A stretch of DNA of 64,000 bases from Rhabditophanes sp. KR3021. Its lineage: Eukaryota > Nematoda > Chromadorea > Rhabditida > Alloionematidae. The notes under the pieces were generated by a model that saw only the letters and a list, made by a program, of their open reading frames with translations, searched no databases and had not been told where the DNA came from. A program made the translations under genes and the position numbers. The stretch lies in the NCBI GenBank assembly GCA_963281155.1, contig CAUJLY010000001.1:7192001-7256000 (forward strand), read 5' to 3'. Each line of letters starts with the position of its first letter. The stretch's first letter is position 1. Of this stretch, positions 1-10,828 are shown one piece after another.

Positions 1-1018
1 TGATGACTCCTCCTGAAGTTAAGAAGGGAATTAATTATTCAAGATGGGGTTGGCAAATTAATCAATGTTATTGAAAATCTGGGAATCAAAAGACCTAAGT
101 TTGTGGAATCGATACTCGAATAAACTTCAATAGCTACAGAACATCTTGTTCAAAATCAACAACAACTTATGAAGTTTTGTACCATCTATCTTGTCATTGG
201 ACACAAATGAATCTTTCAGATAGTCCATCAGGAATGAATTTAACTTGATCAGACGTATAATTGACCAATATGACTTCCCAGAAGTATTTAACAGAGATGT
301 CAATAGAGTAGAATTTAAAAGAATGGATAATCATGTTTCTAAATATTCCAAAAAGTTCATAGACCAGCTTTTCTATGTCCAAAAAATAAAAAGATGAAAA
401 AATTGTTTGAAGACAGACACAATGTTGTAGCAAGAAGTTTGAATATCCATGGGGAAACGTATTATGATTTAGATTTGGCACTTGCTATTGAAAAATGCAT
501 TATGTTTATGGACTTGGACTCACGAATCAAAGCATGGGAACTGGTAGTTGCTGCTTCTTAAATGTGCTAACTGAAGGTCAAGTCAAACAGTTAGGATGCC
601 ACTTTTATAGTTGTTGGGAATCTGATGCATTTGCAACTATTAGTGAACCAGATAGGCCTGCATTTAAAGCACGAAGGAAATTCCCTTGTAATCATGGTGA
701 TTGCAATTAAGAGAGTAGTTTTTAGCAGATGCCATAAGAGCTGCTTATTATGTTGGCGAGTCAATGCAGACAAAAGATACCTAGGTAGTAACAAAAGAAT
801 GGCTCCTACTCTAAAACAATTGTTATCGAAATGGACGTTCCATCTAAGAAACTGCCTGAAAATCTTGAGTATTTTAGTGCCTAAGTCAAAAATGTCGATC
901 ACGGAAATGTACTTGTGAAGACGTCTACAAGCTTTCACCTGATAGTACTCAATTAATTGGTCAGCTCATCATCGAGAAGATGTTTGCCGTTAAAGAGGAA
1001 GTTCTTTCTTACTTTTAG
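1..1018 (+). pseudogene. decayed protein-coding remnant, family not recognised
   Basis: Protein-like segments follow each other on this strand but switch frame or hit stops at least five times. Examples are an early piece with NVIENLGIKRPKFVESILE, a piece with EFNLIRRIIDQYDFPEVFNR, one with RHNVVARSLNIHGETYYDLD, one with ADAIRAAYYVGESMQ, and a final piece ending EKMFAVKEEVLSYF before TAG at 1016-1018. Their order and single direction suggest one former gene. No splice pairs of the type used elsewhere here (about 40 nt, GTAAG to TTTAG) link the pieces, so decay is more likely than introns. I do not recognise the family. The left end runs off the window. It lies tail-to-tail with the choline-transporter-like gene, whose missing second half should map here or beyond. 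Direct observation: frame breaks; inference: single pseudogene. Confidence 0.5.
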
Positions 1019-2116
1019 TATATTTTTCTATTTTTTTGTGTACCTGAATCCATATCATTAATAATAGTTGATGAATTAGCCAATTGAGTATCCGTTGGAA
1101 TTTGTCCATTAGCATTTCCTAGTGACGAAATCATATTGTCCAATGAACCATTTGTTGCTTGCACTTTATTTAAAGTATTAGCTCCATCAATAAAAATCTT
1201 TGGAATACATCTACCAAGCCAGGGTAGAGATGAAACAGTATAAGAAGTACAATAACCATTTTGTACGTATGCCCGTAAAGTTTCGAAGGATGTAATCTGT
1301 TGTTTCATTTCCTCGTCCGCACAGACGATGTCTTTCATTGCTGATTGCCAAGATTGGCCGAAGTTGGCTTGTAATTCGATGTAACTGAAATACTTAGCCG
1401 GGCAGGTGGAGACGCAGACTTGACGAGTAGAACATCCACTTAGGAAAGTTGACCAGGAAATGCATTTTGTGAGATCAAAAAATAATACGTAAGGTTTTGA
1501 TGTTAAGTCATAGTAGCCTTTTTTGGCTGTGCCGCAGAAACGGCCATTTGAGTCGGAGGGGTATAAGATTCTGTTGGTGTTACTTGTTTGGAAAGCTAAA
1601 AATAACTAGTAAAATGTATGCTCTCCTTAACTTACCCGTATAAGCAACAAATACCAATGCTCCAATAGCAACCAAAAACAAAAGCAGCGAAAACAAATTC
1701 GTGCAACTTCTATCAGAATAACGAACAGGGTTTAAAAGTTTATTAGAACATTGTTTAGTACTTTTACTTGTAAGTAAATTAACATTTTCATTCCTAGTAG
1801 AGTATTGGGCCGACATCAAAAGCTGTGGGGTAGAATGATTACGAAATGTGTGATTGTCGATAGACTTTTTATTATCACCAATCGAATCCAATAGGTTGGA
1901 TGAATGATAAGAAAGACGTTTTCCTGTACCAATATCGGTGTTGTTAAGTGCGACTAAGCGTTTTTTATGATATTGTGGATCTTGGTAATGTCTTTTGGTT
2001 GAGTCATAGTCAGATATAATTTGATTTTGTAGAGGGAAGGTATTGCTACGATGGAAAGAAATAGGAAGTCCCCGAGAATCTTCTTCTATCTCTTTTATTT
2101 CGTCTTTATCAAACAT
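1015..2116 (-). CDS. choline transporter-like protein (SLC44/CTL), 5' half only
   Basis: Two exons are clear: 2116-1636 and 1595 downward, joined across a 40-nt intron (GTAAGT donor, TTTTTAG acceptor). The first encodes a polar cytoplasmic N-terminus of about 140 residues, then the family's RSCTN start and first membrane helix. The second encodes the large extracellular loop with the SLC44 signatures YPSDSNGRFCG and CVSTCPAKYF. SLC44 proteins have about ten helices and carry choline, ethanolamine or related solutes. Here only helix 1 and the loop are present. The frame runs to a stop at 1015, but a usable donor (CAG|GTACAC) sits at 1043, so further exons probably lie beyond the left edge or have been lost. 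Opposite the stop is the decayed region 1-1018. SLC44 assignment is firm; completeness is not. Confidence 0.75.
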
Positions 2117-3852
2117 CTCGCGTCAATAAATAGTGTCAAGTTGAATGAAAAAAGTTGCTAACAAAATGAGAAACTTGCTAAGCGTGAAGGCAAATAATAA
2201 ATAAAATTAACATAAAACTGATGTATATAGATTTGTTAATAAACAAATTATTTTGGATGTTAAACAATTTGTAATAATTGATCGTTTAATATGTATATTA
2301 ACTTAAATGATGATCTGCAGCAAAAAATGTCGGTGACATTAGTAGAGCTATATCGTTTAATAGTTTTATGTGTGTAAAAAAAGATTCAGATGACGTAATA
2401 ATGAAAATGGCTTCTACTTTATGTTGACTACTTTATTCTTTTTGTTTTTTAACTACTCACCTATCCCTTCCGTTTAAATAATTTCCGGGCACAGACTGAA
2501 TACCCAGATTCACTAAAATAAATGAGTAATAAGATTATGACTTATCAAATTTACCTTGAACATTATTGTCTTGTTTGTCGATTTTAACCATCCCGTTTAA
2601 TTCTATTCAATCACTTCCTTTTTCTAATTTGTTGAAACCTCATAAGTTAAGTTTGTTAGATGGTGTAAGTAAATAAAAAGTTGCTGTATCGTGATAAGAA
2701 TGCACTATAAAAAAGTTTTAAGGTATTGAGTGTCATCGGAGAATTGGATATTATTAGGTAATAGAAAATAATGTAGCGTTGACCTCGAAAACTCAAAATA
2801 CCTTTGTTATTGTATGTGTATAAAGATCGATTATATTCATTATTAAAAAGGACTTCAAGTTTCAATTCTTAAATAAATAGTTCGGAAGTTAAATTACATT
2901 TTTAGTGCAATTACTTGGAAGTCATGCTATTTAAAATATTTTACAAACACTATTAAAAGGAGTTTGTTATAATTAGTTGGATGACATGCATCATACTATT
3001 TAGGCTACTAAGGCAACTTCGCGGCTAATTTTTCTCCTATTACTAAAAAGTAAAACAAATGCAGATATAAAAAGGAAGTGTCTACTAATGCTGATGAGAA
3101 AAAGTGGCTCCCTGCGCTAACATCACCATGGAAATTAATCACATTATATTGTTTGACGTCGCCTATATTTAGTCAATTAAAAACAAGGTGTCGAGAACAA
3201 AGTGCACACGTTCATTTAAAGGTAGCTTAATAACAAACAAGTTATGTAATAAAAAAGAGTTCAACCTGCTATTTAATGGTACAAGATGGATCTATAGAGA
3301 TTGAGAGTTTTAACAAATAAGTTTATCTAAGTAGGTTAAATCCAAACCAGTATGAATGAATCATCAGAAAGAAAACTAAAGTATATACAAAGATGTTGTA
3401 TCATTTTCATATAATTATGCATTGTTGAACTTATGTAACACAACATATTTTATAATAAACTATTCTTTCTAAATAACACAATATGAGAAGCCAGATGAAT
3501 TATATCTGTAAATCGTAAATTGACAGGCAAAAAGTTTATTTTGATAATTTGTTTTTCTAAAATATAAAGATTTAAAAAAGATGAAAATAATGAAAGCTAC
3601 ATAAACGATATAAATAACCTTGAATTTGTATGGTCGCACACAAATCTATTATCTCGAGTTAGTTAGAAACATAATTGGTGAATGTTTTAATCCTGTTAAA
3701 TGAACTTTAGAAAGCAAGGAAAGAGAGAATCATTAAAAAATCATTCTGAATCACTAATTTTGATTTGTTCGCTTAAATTAAATTTCAAAGCAATAGAATG
3801 ATTATACTACAAATTTATTCAAATGGTAAATCAAAGGATGAATTAAATTTAA
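2117..3852. other. AT-rich intergenic stretch, no gene seen
   Basis: No open frame above about 70 codons and no coherent spliced frame was found on either strand. A minus-strand ORF of 69 codons at 2656-2865 is AT-driven and not supported by composition. Confidence 0.6.
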
Positions 3853-4022
3853 TTATTTCCACCAGTAATTCGATCCAAATGGGACAAATCCATTTGGCAT
3901 TCCAGCATAAAATGGCTTTAGTTCTTCTGCAGTTGGTCTAGCATTGATGACAACATTAAGATTACTACTTTTACCGGTTTTGGTGTTGTTGATAGTTGTA
4001 CTTAGTTCACCTTTCTTTCTTC
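3853..4022 (-). CDS. terminal exon of an unrecognised small gene
   Basis: A 170-nt exon with an acceptor (CATTACAG) at 4023-4030 reads about 56 codons to TAA at 3853. It includes NVVINARPTAEELKP and ends FGSNYWWK. GC content and codon use stand out from the flanks, and the frame starts two bases into a codon, so at least one exon must precede it upstream at higher coordinates. I could not find that exon convincingly in 4030-4440. No family is recognised. It could equally be the surviving end of a decayed gene, as degraded coding pieces lie on both sides. Confidence 0.4.
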
Positions 4023-4380
4023 CTGTAATGGCAGTGTTAATGAATAAATACTAGGCATTTTAATTATTAAATTTTATGCCTTTGTATGACTACTCTTTAA
4101 TAATAAAGTAATATTTTAATTAATAAATACATTATTTTATATTATTCAAAAAACTAGGACTTTAAGACTTTGTTTTTTTAAATTTAGATGTTGACTGCAA
4201 GCTATTTACTAATATGGTGATACTTAAAGTCAAATTTAACTACTTGGCAACAGTTCATAAAGGCTTTGTACTTAATATTTTAGCCAAAAGCTACATATTT
4301 ACACGTCATGTTTTAGTTAGAATTTAATTAGTACAAATCATTCTTATTATTTTAGTGCTCAACATCGACTTAAGTGGTGT

Positions 4381-4870
4381 GAATTAAATCTATTATGAAT
4401 GGCATTTTGAATAAGGAAAAGAGCTCGTCGACTGAGTGATTAGTTGATTCAGTTAAGTTTGGATGGAACACCAGCTAAAGTCCACAAAGACAATGGGAGT
4501 GAAACTTCAAAGAGAAGTAATGAAGTGAGAAGCTCAGTTGAAGTTGCAGAGACTACTGATCGAGTTCCTTCTTTCCAGGATGGTGTAAGATATTTTACCC
4601 TCAGTGCAATTAATGTAACATTTTATAGGCAAAGGAAAATCAAAGTGCCAAAGGTTTGTCAAATGTCGATAATGTCAGAGTTGAGGTGGATCCAGCTGCA
4701 TTAAGAAAGCTTAAAACTTAGAGTCTAACCAATCAAAAAAATGACTTTAAGTTTGAAATTACAAAGGCCTTGAAGTTGTTGCGCAAAAAGTGTATGACTT
4801 CCTACTAGATAAACCTCTCAACATCTTAATCAATGCTTTCCGGGCAAGTATATAACTCTGACTCAGGAAA
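4381..4870 (+). pseudogene. degraded coding remnant, two exon-like pieces plus frame-broken tail
   Basis: One frame runs from about 4444 through ETSKRSNEVRSSVEVAETT to a GTAAGA donor at 4588. A TTTTATAG acceptor at 4628 gives a second piece (AKENQSAKGLSNVDNV, then VEVDPAALRKLKT) ending TAG. Beyond this stop, in other frames, lie FKFEITKALKLLRKK and VYDFLLDKPLNILINAFRAS, which also look coding. No in-frame ATG opens the first piece: an in-frame TAG stands at 4441. The simplest reading is a former gene with several lesions. No family recognised. Confidence 0.4.
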
Positions 4871-4968
4871 AATGTCATTTCCTTTTGCTAATTACATGGT
4901 CAGAAATACGGAAATAGGTAACTTAATCCTAATAGATTTCTCCTTCAGCGTTATTAAAGGATATGAAC

Positions 4969-5262
4969 TTAAATATTAATCCATTTTGTAATTTTTAATA
5001 AAATACCTTCCATATGCGCTAAGGCTGTAGCTGAAAGCTCTGCCAACATTCTAAAAAAATGATTTTTAAACTGTTTGTCATTTGAAGTATCTAATTCTAC
5101 AAAAAACTTCTTTATCATATTTCTGACTTCATCAGCATTCTGTTCAACAAATTGTGAGGTTTCCAGCTTGTCGTTATCAGGCACAGCAGCGTCATTATTT
5201 AATACCGGCTTTGCTAATAATCCTTGAACGGCCAGAAACATAAAAAACAAAAATATTTTCAT
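4969..5262 (-). CDS. small secreted protein, unrecognised
   Basis: A single-exon frame of 97 codons opens with a clear signal peptide (MKIFLFFMFLAVQGLLA) followed by an acidic, Cys-free mature region likely to be helical (VRNMIKKFFVELDTS). A TATA-type element (CTATATAATAG) lies about 40 nt upstream of the ATG, as for other secreted genes in this window. No family is recognised. The last residues (KITKWINI) run into AT-rich sequence, so a spliced alternative end is possible. Short length, secretion signal and strong promoter suggest an abundant secreted product; that is inference. Confidence 0.6.
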   Translation of the reverse strand: MKIFLFFMFLAVQGLLAKPVLNNDAAVPDNDKLETSQFVEQNADEVRNMIKKFFVELDTSNDKQFKNHFFRMLAELSATALAHMEGILLKITKWINI

Positions 5263-5296
5263 TATTCAAAATTATAAGATAACAATTTAATTCGGC

Positions 5297-5307
5297 CTAT
5301 TATATAG
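5297..5307 (-). promoter_or_regulatory. TATA box of the 4969-5262 gene
   Basis: On the minus strand the sequence reads CTATATAATAG, about 35-45 nt upstream of the ATG, which fits a short 5' leader. Confidence 0.5.
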
Positions 5308-5546
5308 CTAGACTAGATTATTTGTAGATCTTATCTCTACTTTTAATTAGGCGCTAAAATACTAATTAAAGTAGTTGTAATTATGCTATAACAAATATTA
5401 TTTTAGACACCATAATCATGTTCATATAAAAAATTGTTTTATTAATTTATTGTATGGATACAAAAATGGTTTTATTAGTTATGTAGATCCAAAGAAATTG
5501 TTTTATTATGAATATACAAAAATTTGTTTTATTTTGAATAATAAAG

Positions 5547-6578
5547 TTATTTTTTCAAACATGATAATAATAAAATTAAAATAGTTATTCCCTTGTAAAA
5601 CAGGGAACATATTTTTGTGAAACATAAAACATGCAATATCACACTAAATGATAATGTCAATAAAATCAGTAATTTGATGGTCAAACTTTGAACTGAATAA
5701 ATAGATCTAATTTTTTTTAAATAGTAAGTTGGATAACTCCATATTTCGACATCTTCAGAGTAAATTGGAATGCCATTTATTTTGTGGTATTTGGTTGGAG
5801 TATTTCGATGTTGATTTTGGCAGGAAACTGTTTCACTATATCCTGATAAGGATATATTATCATTTCTTAGAAATTTAAGTTTTCCATTAACAACTACAGG
5901 CACATCTTTGTAACAAACGTCGTTGTATGTTTTGTTCGAATACATTTCAAAATCTGTTACAATAAGGCATTTTCCAACCACAAATCCATGTTGATGCTCC
6001 CTTACACTGATCCAATAAGTATCGAAATACTTTCTAAAAACCGATTTGAAAGATTTATGTTGTTGCATCAGAGTAAAAAGATTTTTATTTTGTGTGTAAA
6101 TTTGATGAATTATTGTGGAAACGTTCTTTTCAGGTAAATATAAAAAAGTGTCAAACACAAATTCGCCATTATCATTACTAGATATATTCAAAACTCTCAA
6201 ATCCACAGCTGAATCATCACTCAACCGTATTGTATTTGAATTCCCGCACAAAGAATTGGATTTTGCCTTTAATTTCCATATTCTTTTATTGTCAACATCA
6301 AAGATGTAATCTTTTGTGATAACAACCTTGATTAATTCAGTTGAACAGCTTGTTTGGTTGCTAAAATGTCTTAATATATTTCCACTGGTGTATTTGAATA
6401 TGTCAAAAGACAAATGATGATCAGCTTTTATAGGAAATGGGACAAATACTTCATTATTCAACTGGCTTGAACAATCATAAAGCGAATTTAAGTGTTCACT
6501 AGACTCAAGTAATTGAGTAGTAGACGTTACAAAAGCAAGGAAATAATAGAGTTTGAAATTATAAATAGTCAGCATCAT
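5547..6578 (-). CDS. secreted/single-pass membrane glycoprotein, local family member A
   Basis: A 343-codon intronless frame starts with a hydrophobic leader (FKLYYFLAFVTSTTQLL), followed by an ectodomain with many N-glycosylation sequons (for example NQTS, NISS, NVST, NKTY, NISL) and several Cys. Near the C-terminus is one long hydrophobic span (IKLLILLTLSFSVILHVLCF) with a short second one, so a type I membrane topology is likely. It is arranged head-to-head with the gene at 6746-7930. The two share a layout: an early Cys and a xPFPxK stretch, a KRIW segment (DNKRIWK here, TKRIWQ there), a Cys-Gly step, then about 100 residues with Tyr/Phe-rich periodicity. I do not recognise the family; the similarity to the neighbour is by eye. 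Confidence 0.65.
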   Translation of the reverse strand: MMLTIYNFKLYYFLAFVTSTTQLLESSEHLNSLYDCSSQLNNEVFVPFPIKADHHLSFDIFKYTSGNILRHFSNQTSCSTELIKVVITKDYIFDVDNKRIWKLKAKSNSLCGNSNTIRLSDDSAVDLRVLNISSNDNGEFVFDTFLYLPEKNVSTIIHQIYTQNKNLFTLMQQHKSFKSVFRKYFDTYWISVREHQHGFVVGKCLIVTDFEMYSNKTYNDVCYKDVPVVVNGKLKFLRNDNISLSGYSETVSCQNQHRNTPTKYHKINGIPIYSEDVEIWSYPTYYLKKIRSIYSVQSLTIKLLILLTLSFSVILHVLCFTKICSLFYKGITILILLLSCLKK

Positions 6579-6745
6579 TCTTAAAATAATGAAATCATTT
6601 CTTCACTGAATTGTTCTAATGCAATTCGATAAAATGACGCACACAAACACTACAAAGTTTACTACATATACTTCCGAGTGTTTGAATAGCGCCCCTTCGA
6701 AGTAGGCAACTGCTTTTATTGACAATTATTAGATGGATTTTCGAG

Positions 6746-7930
6746 ATGAAGATTCTATTATTAATACTTGCTTCTCTTCTATCTTCTGTCTTGACTAAGG
6801 AGATTCAAAATATTCTATTAGATTGCGATGAAGAATGGTCGGATACAAAGTTCTTTCCATTCCCTTCAAAATTCGATTGTATGGTTAGGAATGAATACAA
6901 AATAGTTCTAGGCACCCGATATTTTCTTGTTGACGGAGAATGCAAAAAGGAAAACATCATAGCTTACCATTCAGATTCATTCGTTATAAACAAATCGACA
7001 AAACGCATCTGGCAGAAAAGTGAAGTCAGGCAATTAAAAGACTGCGGGCAAGGCGGCATTTATTTAGATGATCAGTCTGTTTTTTTGGTTGAAAATAAAG
7101 TCAACCCTAAATTCGTGAATAACTTTAATCAAACAGATACTCCTTATGCTTACTTTGATACCTTCCACAAGTTGTTTTTGTTGCAATTTGATAAATCACC
7201 TTCAGATTATACGAAATATTGGTTCCAGGATGTTGTTAGTAAACTTAACCATTTGGCTAATCAGATGCATGTGAATAAACCAGGCTTTAAAGCAATTGAA
7301 GTGCATAGGAATCTTCACTTTATGAAGTTATTTTTATTTAAATTAGATGTTGATGAATACGATGCTGCTGACATTGTTAAGACTTATACTAATATACTTG
7401 CTAATAGATTGTTCGCTGACACGTGTCCGGAATATGAACCAAATAAGAAAGTTGAAATCGAAGATAGTTCGTTATTTATGCAATATTACTTAGAAGATTC
7501 AACTATTGAAGCTAAGAAAGTGAGGGCTGGATATCTGATAGGCCATTGTTCGCCTAAGCTTATCGAGGGTGTATTTATTCATAAGAATTTATCCGATCAA
7601 CCATATATAGAAACTTTTATTCATAACAAAAAGATGATAATAGATATTGATAATGAAAAGATTATTCCCTATTTCAAAAATTCAAATCACTATAAAGAAA
7701 ATTTAACTGTCTCAAATGACGATGAATCAATTGATGTAGAAAATGGAAGAATAATCGCCTTATACCTAATCATATCTGGATGCATGTCATTTTTATTACT
7801 AATAATCCTAAACAATATAAGCCAAGCAGTCGACAAACTAATACTACGCCTGAAACGAACGCACTTTAATGCAATCAAACTAATGAATGAGCATAAAGAA
7901 AAACTATTGTCACCGCAACATTTTTCATAA
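6746..7930 (+). CDS. secreted/single-pass membrane glycoprotein, local family member B
   Basis: The start is set at the ATG at 6746, which opens a signal peptide (MKILLLILASLLSSVLT); codons before it lack ATG in frame. The 394-residue product has an ectodomain with KFFPFPSKFDC, KSTKRIWQ and GYLIGHCSPK, a membrane span near residues 340-360 (ALYLIISGCMSFLLLIIL), and a basic cytoplasmic tail. It faces member A across about 165 bp, so both may share regulatory sequence. The GHC step near the C-terminus resembles VTHC in the gene at 14916-15848, suggesting a third relative. Function unknown; a surface receptor or adhesion role is only a guess. Confidence 0.7.
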   Translation: MKILLLILASLLSSVLTKEIQNILLDCDEEWSDTKFFPFPSKFDCMVRNEYKIVLGTRYFLVDGECKKENIIAYHSDSFVINKSTKRIWQKSEVRQLKDCGQGGIYLDDQSVFLVENKVNPKFVNNFNQTDTPYAYFDTFHKLFLLQFDKSPSDYTKYWFQDVVSKLNHLANQMHVNKPGFKAIEVHRNLHFMKLFLFKLDVDEYDAADIVKTYTNILANRLFADTCPEYEPNKKVEIEDSSLFMQYYLEDSTIEAKKVRAGYLIGHCSPKLIEGVFIHKNLSDQPYIETFIHNKKMIIDIDNEKIIPYFKNSNHYKENLTVSNDDESIDVENGRIIALYLIISGCMSFLLLIILNNISQAVDKLILRLKRTHFNAIKLMNEHKEKLLSPQHFS

Positions 7931-8152
7931 ATATAATTGAATTTAACTTTTTATTAAATAATACATGTGAATAAATATTGATATTAAAAAATTGTTTAAG
8001 GCTATTAATAATAGACTCAATAAATGTTATTGTCAACAACACCTGATGTAAATAAGATTTCATGTTTGTTTATTTTACATAAACTAAATCTAATAAAGTT
8101 CAACATCATTTGAATATTTTTAATATGGTGAAATTTGTTGGTACTATAGTAG

Positions 8153-9200
8153 TTTTGTTGAAGTTGGAGAAAATATTAATCTTGATACCATCCCTGACAA
8201 AGTTGTTGTACTCAGAATTTACGCAAACAAAGTTACTATTCCAGTCATTTGCGAATCTACTGCCACAATTAGAGAAATATTAGTCAAGTGTTGCGATACC
8301 CTTCATATTACTGACAACTCATTATTCGGCCTCGCTATCAAAAGCAGCGACATCAAGGTCCACCGATATGAAACAACTAAAAATGAATATTATTTTGTTG
8401 AAAACGAAACTGTTCTCACAAAATCTTTCAACTTATTTGCAAAGTACAACAAAGTAGGTTGACTTCCTTTATTTATCTTTTAATTATCTTATTTATAGGA
8501 TCTGTATGATTGCAAGGACAAATCATGCTATCAATTTTACTTAAAAATGAAGCATTTCCCAACCCACGTTTCGAATGTTCAATGTCGAAATACGATCAAA
8601 CAAATGTTCTACAATCTTCGTAACAACTTTTTAAACAATCAAACTCTATTTTCAATGTACAATGAGGACTTTTACATGTATTACAGTTACCTGATGATCA
8701 TTGCTGAAGGAATTAAAGACATGCGTAATGAGGTGCCATTCATGGAGTATTACCCTCAATGGATTAGAAAAACAAGGGGAATCCAAAACATTCAACAGGT
8801 CCTAATGAGTTTGCAGAACAACAAACCTCTCACATGTGAAGATGCGATGGTACAATTCTGTAACGAAGCAATTGACGGATTCTTCAAGTTGAACCGTCAC
8901 TTTTATTACTTGGAAACATCCAAAACAATTCAATCTGATATTCATGCCCTATTAGGAGTATCAAAGGAAGGTATTGAAAGTTGGGAAATAAACTACAGGC
9001 AATTGACCGTTAAAATGAGTTGTAATGTATGGAAACAAATTGATAATATCTCACATTCAAGGAAAAAACTATCCATCACGAACTTAAGTTATGATCAACA
9101 AAAGTTTTATACCGAAAGAACCCATGTAGCCAGTTACATCAACACTTTTTGCAAGTTTTTCCATCTACAACAATTGAAAAATCACATTAACAACCTTTAA
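8153..9200 (+). CDS. stand-alone FERM-domain protein
   Basis: Two exons (8153-8453 and 8499-9200, 45-nt intron) keep frame. F1 lobe: about residues 1-90 of the model, ubiquitin-like, with VICESTATIREILVK, LFGLAIKSS and a closing segment YQFYLKMKHFPT that matches the usual F1 to F2 link. F2 lobe: helical, with MFYNLRNNFLNN and MEYYPQWIRKTRG. F3 lobe: the LLGVSKEGIESWE step, a VWKQIDNIS strand, and a final helix (VASYINTFCKFFHL). The chain stops immediately after F3, so no kinase, phosphatase, actin-binding or PDZ part is present. FERM modules bind membrane phosphoinositides and receptor tails. No in-frame ATG precedes F1, so a short 5' exon is missing from this model; the acceptor could be at 8149 or 8152. 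Confidence 0.7.
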
Positions 9201-10443
9201 TCTTTTTATCACACGCAAATCTAAATAAATGTTATATCTTAACTTTGTATTTCCTTATAGTCAAACCTGAAAATCCGTATCTTAGTAAATTAGTCTGTAA
9301 CATTTTTTCGTGAAACATTTAAATGCCTTCCCTGCCGAGATATTGAAGATCTGTTTAATGATTTAGGATAAAAATACCGTGGCTTTCAAACTGCATTAAC
9401 ATAATTTTTATAAAATTTATATAGCTCCGGGGTTAAAGGGTGAAAACCTTGACTTTTCCCAGACTTGCTCCAGGAATGAGTCTTAAACAGTTTCTTTGAA
9501 AAAACTGAGTCTAGTGGCATATTTGTAAAATCAAGAGCTTAAGGGGTTCGCTTGCTAAGATGACTAATAAGGCAGGACCACAAATGGTAAAAAAATATTT
9601 TTTTGCAAAATGTTTATAAGTGTCAAAATAGGTTTAAATTAATCAACGCTCTTATGTAGAAAGTTAAAATCTCATTTGGTTAGAGATAAGCCGCCTGAAA
9701 GGCAATGATAAAAAAGACTACAGTCGTCCTCATTTGGTTGTTGTAAATATTTTTACAAAACAAAACCTAATGATTAACTACAATGCAAGCATCTGCCAAA
9801 GTTTTCTTGATTTTGTAAGGAATGCTAATCAAAACAGTCGTTAGGCAACATATGAATTAAGTTTGAACATCTTATTTTTATTGTTCTCCAAGGAGCTATT
9901 CTTTTCATTATGTATTTTCCGCATTTATAAAAATGTGTACTAAATAAAATAAACAAAAGGTTTTGATGATTTATACAAGCTATTTCATCATGTATCATTT
10001 TGTTGTGGTTTTTAATGTTATTATGACTCCTCCGATTAGTACTGTTACTAATTTAGCTGCTATTTATGGACAACTAACGGTGCCAATCATAATGAATTGT
10101 TATCAATCTGCTATAGTTCCTTAATTTAGTTTTGGAATAAATGCGGATTTGATTAAATTGTATAGAAAAGATGCAAATGCTTGAATTGGATAGTTATTTA
10201 CTTAGATTACTTTGAATTTGTGAAAATTCGAAGATTCAATTAGTTATCTAAAATAGAACTTTATATAGAATATACTTATTCTAAAAAATGCTTATGAACA
10301 AATGCATAGCCAAAGAGATCGTAAAATAATTAAACCTTTCCATAAAAACAAACACAATAATTAAAAGCGGATTTTTATTTTAGAAATAAATAGAAGCAAT
10401 GTATGTTCAGATAAGGTGTTTTTGGATAAGTTTCCAAATTGAA
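9201..10443. other. intergenic, with one possible coding remnant
   Basis: Mostly AT-rich sequence without coherent frames. The only coding-like part is listed separately at 9957-10184. Confidence 0.5.
9957..10184 (+). pseudogene. possible remnant of a multi-pass membrane protein
   Basis: An open frame holds two hydrophobic stretches (FIMYHFVVVFNVIMTPP and IYGQLTVPIIMNCY), meets TAA, and continues in the same frame as FSFGINADLIKLYRKDANA to a TGA. Hydrophobic spans followed by a basic tail recall nematode chemoreceptor C-termini. The match is impressionistic and chance in AT-rich DNA is possible. Confidence 0.2.
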
Positions 10444-10763
10444 TTAACCAGAGGTGGCATATCCGAGTGGTCTTGGGTAACCTCCGGCAGAAGGTGAAGC
10501 ATATCCAGATGGTGGTGGTGGGGGTGGAGCAGCATAACCGCCAGCAGCAGGGGCTTGAGCATATCTAAACAATTTTTGATAAATATTTCATGCTATTTAT
10601 AAACTTACCCAGCAGGGGCACCTCCTCCGCAACTTGGGACACTTGGTCCACATGAATTGGCTTGAGGACAGCATGAGCTACCGGATTGTCCACCTAAGCA
10701 AGCGTAGGTAGATTGAGCCAAAAGAGCAGCAATAGCGATTCCGAAGATTGATTTGGAAAACAT
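10444..10763 (-). CDS. secreted Gly/Pro/Tyr-rich structural-type peptide
   Basis: Two exons (10763-10609 and 10564-10444) joined across a 44-nt intron give 91 residues. The N-terminus is a signal peptide (SIFGIAIAALLAQSTYA). A short Cys segment follows (CCPQANSCGPSVPSCGG), then a low-complexity tail of AGGYAAPP, a run of six prolines, SGYASPSAGGYP and GYATSG. The GYA repeats and proline run resemble small cuticle, eggshell or GRSP-like antimicrobial peptides of nematodes; repeats this simple do not separate these options. A CTATATAAAG box sits about 60 nt upstream of the ATG. The gene is complete and its frame is unbroken through the splice. Confidence 0.7.
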
Positions 10764-10818
10764 ATTTAGTTGTCTAGATGAAGAAGTAGAAGATGATGAA
10801 TAGATGTCCTTTTGCTAT

Positions 10819-10828
10819 CTTTATATAG
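10819..10828 (-). promoter_or_regulatory. TATA box of the Gly/Tyr-rich peptide gene
   Basis: Minus strand reads CTATATAAAG, about 60 nt upstream of the ATG, close to the histone TATA consensus in this window. Confidence 0.6.
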
